Source of the DNA: Kalaharituber pfeilii
Lineage: Eukaryota > Ascomycota > Pezizomycetes > Pezizales > Pezizaceae
Assembly (NCBI GenBank): GCA_015179045.1
Contig: WHUZ01000314.1
Location: 1 to 12,550 of the forward strand
DNA: 12,550 bases
Direction of reading: 5' to 3'
Shown: one piece after another, positions 7,131-12,550 of the stretch
Position numbering within the stretch: position 1 is the stretch's first letter
How the letters are laid out: every line of letters begins with the position of its first letter
Program-made: the position numbers and the translations under genes
Notes under the pieces: model-generated
Told to the model about the DNA's origin: nothing
Seen by the model: only the letters and a program-made list of their open reading frames with translations
Databases searched by the model: none

Positions 7131-8080
7131 ATAGTAGGTAGGAATCGATTGAACTGGCATAGGATGGGAGCTGTTATGAACTTTTCTTTAAGTTCTAAAA
7201 AGGTAGATTACTGCTCTGCTCCCTATATGAAAGGTAAGTTTCTAGTTAAGATTATTAGAGGGCAGGTTATAGTGGAGTAGTTGATAATGAATCAGTAGTA
7301 ATAATTGGCAAATCCTAAGAAAGCTTGGATCTCCTTCTTTTTTATAGGCTAGGGCCAGTCACAAATGGTACTCAGTTTAGCAGGGTCTATCTTGATCTCA
7401 GTGCCATTAATTAAGTAACTTAGGAATATAGTTTCATATATATAGAACTCACATTTGGCCAAATTGACTACTAGTCCATGTTCGCTTAACTTAACAAGTA
7501 CTTTTTCTACTATTCTTTAGTAGTCCTTCTCTGTTATACCTCTATAGATCAAGATATTATCCAGGTACTAAATGAGTCTATCAATGTCTTAAAGAATCTC
7601 ATCTATCATTTTCTGAAAGGATGCAGGTGTGTTGATGAGTCCAAAGAGCATGACGGTATACTCAAAGAGGCCTTTTGCAGTCTTAAAGGCCATTTTCTAT
7701 TCGTCACCTGACTTTATTCTGATAAGGTTATACCCATTCTTAAGGTCCAGCTTGGTGAACTATTTACTACCTTGGGTCTTCTTGAGCAGCTCTGACATTA
7801 GAGGCAACAGATATTTATTGGGGATTGTGAGTTTATTTAATGCCCGATAATTGACATAGAGTCAGAGTGACCTATCTTTTTTCTGTATGAAAAAGATTAG
7901 TGAAGCCCCCTTGAATCTTAACCTTCTGATCTTATCTGTTGGTAAGTGTTTATTGATATACCTTTGTAGTACCCTGTTTTCTTCCCATATGGTCTTATAG
8001 ATAGGACCATGGGGTGCTTTAGCATTTGGGTTTTCGAAAGGGATTTCATGATTCCAACTTTAGTGTGGCAGTAATCGGCA
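7131..8080 (-). pseudogene. Element B reverse transcriptase
   Basis: A nearly complete Ty3/gypsy RT in one minus frame. In order: FKGASLIFFIQKKDRSL, YRALNKLTIPNKY, FTKLDLKNGYNLIRI (first Asp at 7745-7747), FGLINTPASFQKMIDEIL, then YLDNILIY at the active site, and FLGFANYYY and APILCQFNRFLPTI in the thumb and connection. The canonical YLDD has become YLDN (AAT at 7556-7558), a G-to-A change that removes a catalytic Asp. Several in-frame TAG/TAA codons stand where Gln or Trp is usual, for example before YLDN. Dead by point mutation rather than by rearrangement. Confidence 0.93.
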
Positions 8081-8720
8081 TGCCTGTTCTTTCAAAAACA
8101 TATCTGAGTAGCATGAGTAGTGTTCACATACATCTAGTAATAACAATATGTCTCCTTCTTCCAAAACAAATTCATTAGAGACTGACAGAACAGAAATAGA
8201 AGGCAACTCAACGCAAGTACATAGAAGTTTAAATATAGTATGATGTAAAATGCTATTACTACAATCAACAGAAAACCTATTTTTCTTTTACTAAGATAAT
8301 TCAATGATATATTTCCTGTCTTTGATATCTATTACTTCTATATTAAAATCAAAAACAAGAGCATTTACACTTCCATGTCCAGAATGCTGTAAATCAGAAG
8401 AAGAGATAAAATCAACTAGAGTATTTTTTTCACTTGCATCAAGAGAGTACATATAATTTAAAACAGAAGAAAGAGATTCAGGAACCGGAATGCTAGAAAA
8501 TAAAAACAAAGTATTAATAACAAAAGATCTACCAGAGAGAAGAGAGCTATTACCTTACTTAATCTTGACTAGCCATACTCGAGGTTGCAGTCCCAGTTCT
8601 TTTTCTAAAGCCAGAGAAATAATTGGAGTGAAAGCTGCACAGTTTACTATAGCCCTGATGGTCCTCCCAGTCTTGAACTGTATATTGCAATTAAGAAGAT
8701 CACTATAGTGTAAAGTCTTA
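8081..8720 (-). pseudogene. Element B retropepsin and PR-RT linker
   Basis: In the same minus frame as RT, FKTGRTIRAIVNCAAFTPII marks the aspartic protease. The catalytic Asp is now Asn (AAC at 8642-8644), one G-to-A change from the Asp kept in element A, and CAA follows as in A. After LEKELGLQPRVW a linker runs to RT, including the open stretch 8291-8509 (SLDASEKNTLVDFISSSDLQ and VFDFNIEVIDIKDRKYI), which aligns with A's linker. The frame from about 8720 to 7105 has stops but no frameshift that I can see. Confidence 0.82.
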
Positions 8721-8899
8721 TCAGGCTGCGTAGGGTCCTCTATTCATTTCCCAAGTCGAACAGCTTAGTAATTCTTTTGGATTCTTCAATAGCTTAAATT
8801 TTGAGGTAGCTATAATCTGTCCTTCTTCTCTTTATTATATGGAATTCGATAGAGTTGACACTTCTTTCTTAGGCTTTGTTTCTTTGCTCTCTTTCTTCT

Positions 8900-10521
8900 C
8901 CCATTCTCTCCAGGTCCATCATTTCCTAAAATTGTAATAGGCAATCTTATGGCTTGATCCTCCATACTTAAGACAATGATAGTTCTTCCTTCTTTCAGCA
9001 ATTAATGCCTCTGAGATCTAGTTCTTTTTATTTTGTGGGGTCAAGGAGATAGTATTATTCTTAACTGAGGCAGAAGTGATGGCAGAAAGGTTCTTAGTAT
9101 AGGAGGGAGCTGATCACTTGATACTGGAGGGACCCAGCATGTTAGCAATTGAGGTGGCTATTATTTTCCACTGCTCCTAGTCTTTAAATACTGAGGGGTG
9201 ACTAGCGAAGAGGTTGCATACTTTCTCTCAGATATTGGAAACCATATACGAAATAAGTACTGGGTCTGGAATTTGTGCTATATATTAGTATACATCTATT
9301 TTGATCAGGAAGTCCTAGATGCACTTCTTCTGCTTGGTTGTTTGAATCTTGTAGGCAGCTTTTCTAATCACAGTAGAGTCCCTGAACTTAGTTCTCAATA
9401 TAATCTTTTCTGTTTTGTATGTTGGTGGCTGCTCATAATAAGCGTAGGTCCAGTGAGTCTAGAGGTTAGCATGGAGAGCTTTCTTTAATTCTTCAATAGT
9501 TCTGTTGCACAGACCCATTCATCTATGAAGTACAAAAAATTGTCTAGGTCAGATAGATTTCCATTATAAGCTTTTGGGGCTAGAATCTTAGGCATTAGGC
9601 TGTCTCTCTATAGTTCTAAGTGTTGTAACCTTGCAGATGAAGGAGGAGGAGGTGGTGTTGAGAAGTGAACTTGACAGTACAGGAGCAGATAAAATGGTAG
9701 AAGTGCACTACTGCCTGAGAGCTCAAAAGCTCCTGGTGATGGAAGAGGTGCTGGACGAGGTGGAGCAGCTGAAGGTGCTGGAGGAGGAGGAGGAGAAGGA
9801 GCAGACAATGGAGGACAATAAAAGTTCTGCTATTGCTGTAACATTTGTCCCTTCATGGTATTCAAATTGCTCACAATATCTTGCATCATTCCTTGGAAAA
9901 CTCAGTAACTTTTGGCAAGAGGAGTATCTATATTACCTTTGAATATATCTGTTAAAGTGTCCACCCTTTCTAGAACTTCAATAAGTTTCGCTTCTAGTTA
10001 GCTATACGCCCTATTAATATAGTCTTTTATCTCCTAGTTAAACTATCCCTATAGTATTTAGAAGTTAGCTATATCCGTAAAGGCATGCTCTGCCTCTATT
10101 CTTAGTTGAGTTATAGTCTTGTATACAGCATGCCCTATAGAGGCTGCCAGTTGTTCAATGTTTCTCTGGAGGGTTGTATCTTCGGCCACCAACTGGATTG
10201 GGCTAGAGGGTTCAGCACTAAAATATTTCCATAATGGAAAGGTAGTTCAGATGGGCTTAGAGATAGGTACGTAAATTTTTGATACTCTTCTGGTTTCCTG
10301 CTAATGTGTTTGTCACTTTTTTCCTTTATCTATATACTGCGAAATATTAATAGAGTTAGATATTGTACTTAAGGCAACTTCACTATAGTGGTCATTAGAT
10401 TTTCTATTATCTTCTTTATGCATTAGGGAAGGAGGAAGAGTTCTGTAAATTTGTAGTCTAGGTTGTTCTGATCAGGAGGTATATTCGGTCTATTGACTAT
10501 AGATGGATAAATCGGAGGAGC
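8900..10521 (-). pseudogene. Element B gag, N-terminally truncated
   Basis: One minus frame runs from about 10260 to 9430. A helical, probably coiled-coil part (IEQLAASIGHAVYKTITQL, then EAEHAFTDIANF) is followed by a proline/alanine-rich tract (9615-9840), then LAPKAYNGNLSDLDNFLYF of the gag core (about 9530-9580). In another frame a zinc knuckle lies at 8934-8975, HCLKYGGSSHKIAYY. The second and fourth metal ligands of the C-x2-C-x4-H-x4-C pattern are Tyr (TAT, TAC), each one G-to-A step from Cys. The IANF segment lines up with MANF in element C. Upstream of about 10521 the protein is cut by LTR-C; comparison with C suggests roughly 500 bp of coding sequence is missing. Confidence 0.78.
8934..8975 (-). 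other. CCHC zinc-knuckle remnant
   Basis: Minus-strand codons TGT (8973-8975), TAT, CAT and TAC (8934-8936) occupy the four positions of C-x2-C-x4-H-x4-C, so the motif reads C-Y-H-Y. The surrounding CLK.GGS.HKIA fits nucleocapsid knuckles of Ty3/gypsy elements. Both lost Cys codons can be explained by G-to-A. Confidence 0.7.
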
Positions 10522-10646
10522 TGTTATAGCTAAAGGTAAAGACCTACTGAATATTGGGAAGGTACTACCTTCATACTATTATAAGACTTGCTAAGATGTA
10601 TCTGATTAATACTAGGTAAGCTGCAGTACACTTTGGTTGTTTGGTA

Positions 10647-10720
10647 GTTACCTCACAGACATATGTGTCAGTTCTTGTACGTATACTGCACTAATATATC
10701 TATGATGCTTATGAAGCAAC
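10647..10720. repeat. Inverted repeat in U3 of LTR-C
   Basis: GTTACCTCACA (10647-10657) and TATGAAGCAAC (10710-10720) are decayed inverted copies, with TTGTACGTA between them. They correspond to 6559-6632 in LTR-B read on the other strand. The right arm here is the intact form; the left arm has transitions. Confidence 0.5.
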
Positions 10721-10931
10721 CAGCATTACTTACAATACCTTTATTAATAATGCACGGTTGCAATATAGATAATGTTTTGCTTACTTATTGGTTTTAGAAA
10801 GAGAATCTATATTATTATATATTTCTATTATGTTAGTGTTTCTATATTTACTTATCTATTTTATGAGATAATGTTATCACATTATAGTCATATTATTAAT
10901 AGTTGATGAGTTATATATAACGGGTGCTTAA

Positions 10932-10939
10932 TATATAAG
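10932..10939 (+). promoter_or_regulatory. TATA box of LTR-C
   Basis: TATATAAG, 46 nt upstream of TAGTGGTGT (10978-10986), the counterpart of the proposed RNA 5' end in A. As the promoter of a 5' LTR it would drive element C's transcript to the right. Confidence 0.55.
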
Positions 10940-11115
10940 CCTCAGCTTCCATCATTAGTTATAAAGAATTAAGATACTAGTGGTGTCCTAAGTTTTACTT
11001 AAACTCCACATTTGTCATGTACCTTTTGCCTACTCTTCTTCATTGCTCACCTTTAGCTATACCATATATACCGGACCACTACCACTTAGCAATGTTGAAG
11101 CACCTGATAGTAACA

Positions 11116-11150
11116 TTATACTACTTATATTTTATTTATCCTCATACTTC
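11116..11150 (+). other. Element C leader with proposed self-priming site
   Basis: TTATACTACTTATATT follows the LTR directly, with no TGG-type tRNA primer site. ATACTACT (11118-11125) pairs with AGTGGTGT of its own LTR (10979-10986) at eight positions, two of them G-U. The segment begins two bases after the LTR, as in element A. An ATG at 11151-11153 follows, at a distance similar to the gag start of A, but its frame is soon stopped. Confidence 0.5.
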
Positions 11151-12550
11151 ATGTCCTACTCCTGATAATACTAATTGTATGCCTGATAATTGCTGACAAC
11201 TACAATCTACTAACCCACATATAAGAATTAAGAAAGCAGATTAATTTCTACCACGATGAGCTTGCATTGTAGCAATTGCAGCAAGAACAACTCTATGCCA
11301 ATATTGAGTTTTTGTAGCAAGAGGTCGACGAGAGCCACTGGCTCCGACTAGCTACTGATAATCATATCTGCTAGCTAGCCTTACAGCTGAATACCATATG
11401 GCAAGAGCTAACTATCACCCACTCGCATCTCTGCTCCATACAAAGGACTAGACTTATGTAAACTATAATGTCAAAAGCCTCCCAAGATGATTCCATGGAG
11501 GTTACCTCCCTACTCGATAGCCAACCCTTCGATGAACCAGAGGAACATAAAGACTCTGTCTATGAATCTATCGAAACCAACTCCGAGTACGAGTCCATGG
11601 AGACTGCTTTGGTCACCTATGTACCTGGACTATTACCTAGAGCTACAATCTCCAAGACAATTAAACCTGCAGAAGTACTCCTAACAGGAACGCTGCACAT
11701 ATAATTCCAACCATTCCTTCCCATACCGGAATATCTTCCATTGCAGTTTACTCAGTAACAATATTTTTGGCAATAGTGACAAAGTTAGTCAACTCCATAC
11801 CTACCACTATAACAAGTCCCTACCTTTCTGAAGATTTTGGGAGTGCAATTATTGAAACTAAGAAGATTACTCTTATGGGTATTTGAGTCCATGTGAAGAT
11901 CTCTATCTTTATCTTTCTTAAAGGGCAAGAATCCAGTATACTGGGCCCCTACACCAGCTTCTATAGCATCAAAGAAGGTAGCTAAAGCCTATAAAGAGAG
12001 ACCGAAAATGGCAGCCTTCTGATAGACAGCAAACAAGATAGCTCAAAAACTGAAGACAGTCATAAAGCAGACCTCCAGTGAACCTCAAAAGGCACTCACC
12101 AACATGGCGAACTTCTAGACCCAGTACCATCAATAAAAGAAGAACAACCAGGAGACTACTATACATAACCTGGAAGCCCTAAAGGACAAACTCCTAGGTC
12201 ATATGCAATAGTAGTATAATGACTTTGACAACTACCTAAATTAACAATAGGCTGCCTTAGATGTTAAGTTCACCAATGCTCTTCAGCAGTAAAAGGAAGA
12301 CCTTGTGATAGAATTCGCTGGTTAAATTAACCCCCTTGTCACTGAATTTAATAAGATGTTGAACACACTTGGGGCCCTAGTAAAACTAGTCTAGGCAAAG
12401 AGGCTAGATCTAGCTAAACCTTCTAGAAACACTCTTCTGGCCCCAGCTCCTTCTGTTACTTCTCCCGGTAGTAATCTACCTCCTCCTCCAGATTCTTGTA
12501 GTAGTGGTAGTGGTAGCGGCCCCCCTTCTAGTGAACATCGACATCCTTTA
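11151..12550 (+). pseudogene. Element C gag (one frame with many stops, partial)
   Basis: From 11225 to the window end a single plus frame of about 440 codons can be read through roughly 22 stops (about 11 TAG, 8 TAA, 3 TGA) with no frameshift. It starts with a Gln-rich helical segment (QQEQLYANIEFL and onward), passes through the open piece 11468-11704 (MSKASQDDSMEV...), and then an acidic DEPEEHKDSVYESIE region. A second helical, probably coiled-coil part (11990-12400) contains EPQKALTNMANF, which aligns with element B's EAEHAFTDIANF. It ends in Pro/Ser/Gly-rich sequence (SNLPPPPDS, SSGSGSG). Stops often flank Gln codons. The gag core and zinc knuckle would lie beyond the window. The true start may be the ATG at 11151, with one frame change before 11225. 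Confidence 0.75.

Larger units (their letters stand above)
6197..10521 (-). mobile_element. Element B: truncated Ty3/gypsy copy lacking integrase
   Basis: A minus-strand element of a second LTR family: 3' LTR, end of RNase H, RT, protease, gag. Pol is better preserved than in A, with one frame from protease to the start of RNase H broken mainly by stops. Integrase and chromodomain are gone: RNase H meets the 3' LTR through only a few bases resembling the polypurine tract. The gag N-terminus and the 5' LTR are absent, cut off by the plus-strand LTR of element C at 10522. At the other end about 33 bp of its LTR are missing at the junction with A. Confidence 0.88.
10522..11115 (+). repeat. LTR-C, 5' LTR of element C
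   Basis: Starts TGTTATAGCTAAAGG and ends GATAGTAACA, so it has TGTTA...TAACA termini like the A LTR. The end is placed at 11115 because both A and C continue with TTATAC immediately after GTAACA. 10522-11082 is the inverted counterpart of 6197-6748. Contains TATATAAG (10932-10939), the conserved hairpin (10973-10987) and the U3 inverted repeat (10647-10720). TATAGCTAAAGGT at the start recurs inverted near the end (about 11050-11062). Confidence 0.87.
10522..12550 (+). mobile_element. Element C: 5' end of a plus-strand Ty3/gypsy element
   Basis: The 5' LTR, leader and gag-like frame read on the plus strand and run off the right edge. Same LTR family as element B but in the opposite orientation, and joined to B inside B's gag. 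If C inserted into B, the five bases GGAGC (10517-10521) should recur after C's 3' LTR, followed by the missing gag N-terminus and 5' LTR of B. AT-rich and full of transition-type stops, like B. Confidence 0.85.

Noticed and set aside
11035..11100. Inverted pair AGCAATG near the end of LTR-C and CATTGCT upstream, a possible stem across the LTR end.
   Set aside because: Only about 11 of 13 bases match, it lies inside the LTR, and LTR-B does not confirm it; the leader complementarity to 10979-10986 is better supported.
11225..12550. A reassigned genetic code in which TAG and TAA mean glutamine, suggested by stops next to Gln codons.
   Set aside because: TGA stops also occur, and elements A and B show frameshifts, lost catalytic residues and transition-biased divergence in non-coding LTRs too. 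RIP-type mutation explains all of it without a new code.
1..12550. CRISPR arrays, tRNA or rRNA genes, bacterial operons or phage genes.
   Set aside because: No regularly spaced repeats, no cloverleaf or rRNA-like sequence, and no intact reading frame over about 130 codons; all homology is to Ty3/gypsy elements.

Overview
This window looks like a piece of transposon-packed heterochromatin from a filamentous fungus, probably a Pezizomycotina ascomycete. I find no intact gene and no host gene. Everything recognisable belongs to decayed Ty3/gypsy LTR retrotransposons of the chromodomain (chromovirus) type. The fungal assignment is inferred from the element type and from the damage. Copies differ almost only by C-to-T and G-to-A changes, often in CpA and CpG. 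Most in-frame stops sit where Gln, Trp or Arg codons are plausible. This is the signature of repeat-induced point mutation (RIP).

Layout. 1-133: end of another LTR (remnant D), the most AT-shifted copy. 134-196: short spacer of unknown origin. 197-6195: element A on the minus strand, with two LTRs of about 738 bp (197-934 and 5458-6195), a polypurine tract at 935-944, and gag, protease, RT, RNase H, integrase and half a chromodomain read from high to low coordinates. 6197-10521: element B on the minus strand, with a 3' LTR (6197-6748) joined almost directly to the end of RNase H (integrase deleted), then RT, protease and gag. Its gag N-terminus and 5' LTR are missing. 10522-12550: element C on the plus strand, of the same LTR family as B, with a 5' LTR (10522-11115), a leader and a long gag-like frame running off the window.

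How the parts relate. B and C stand head to head, so their LTRs form a large inverted repeat (6197-6748 against 10522-11082). The simplest model is that C inserted into the gag of B, which predicts the lost 5' end of B beyond C. A abuts the truncated LTR of B with no recognisable target-site duplication. Within A the 3' LTR and 3' half of pol remain GC-rich, while the 5' LTR and the other elements are AT-rich, so one element carries two mutation histories.

The most interesting signal concerns replication priming. Both leaders start TTATAC directly after the LTR and show no TGG-starting tRNA primer site. Instead, the leader segment beginning two bases after the LTR (5447-5455 in A, 11118-11126 in C) is complementary to an LTR segment 46-47 nt downstream of the TATA box (441-449 in A, 10979-10986 in C), with a base change in one family matched in the other. 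This resembles Tf1-type self-priming, in which the 5' end of the element RNA primes its own reverse transcription.
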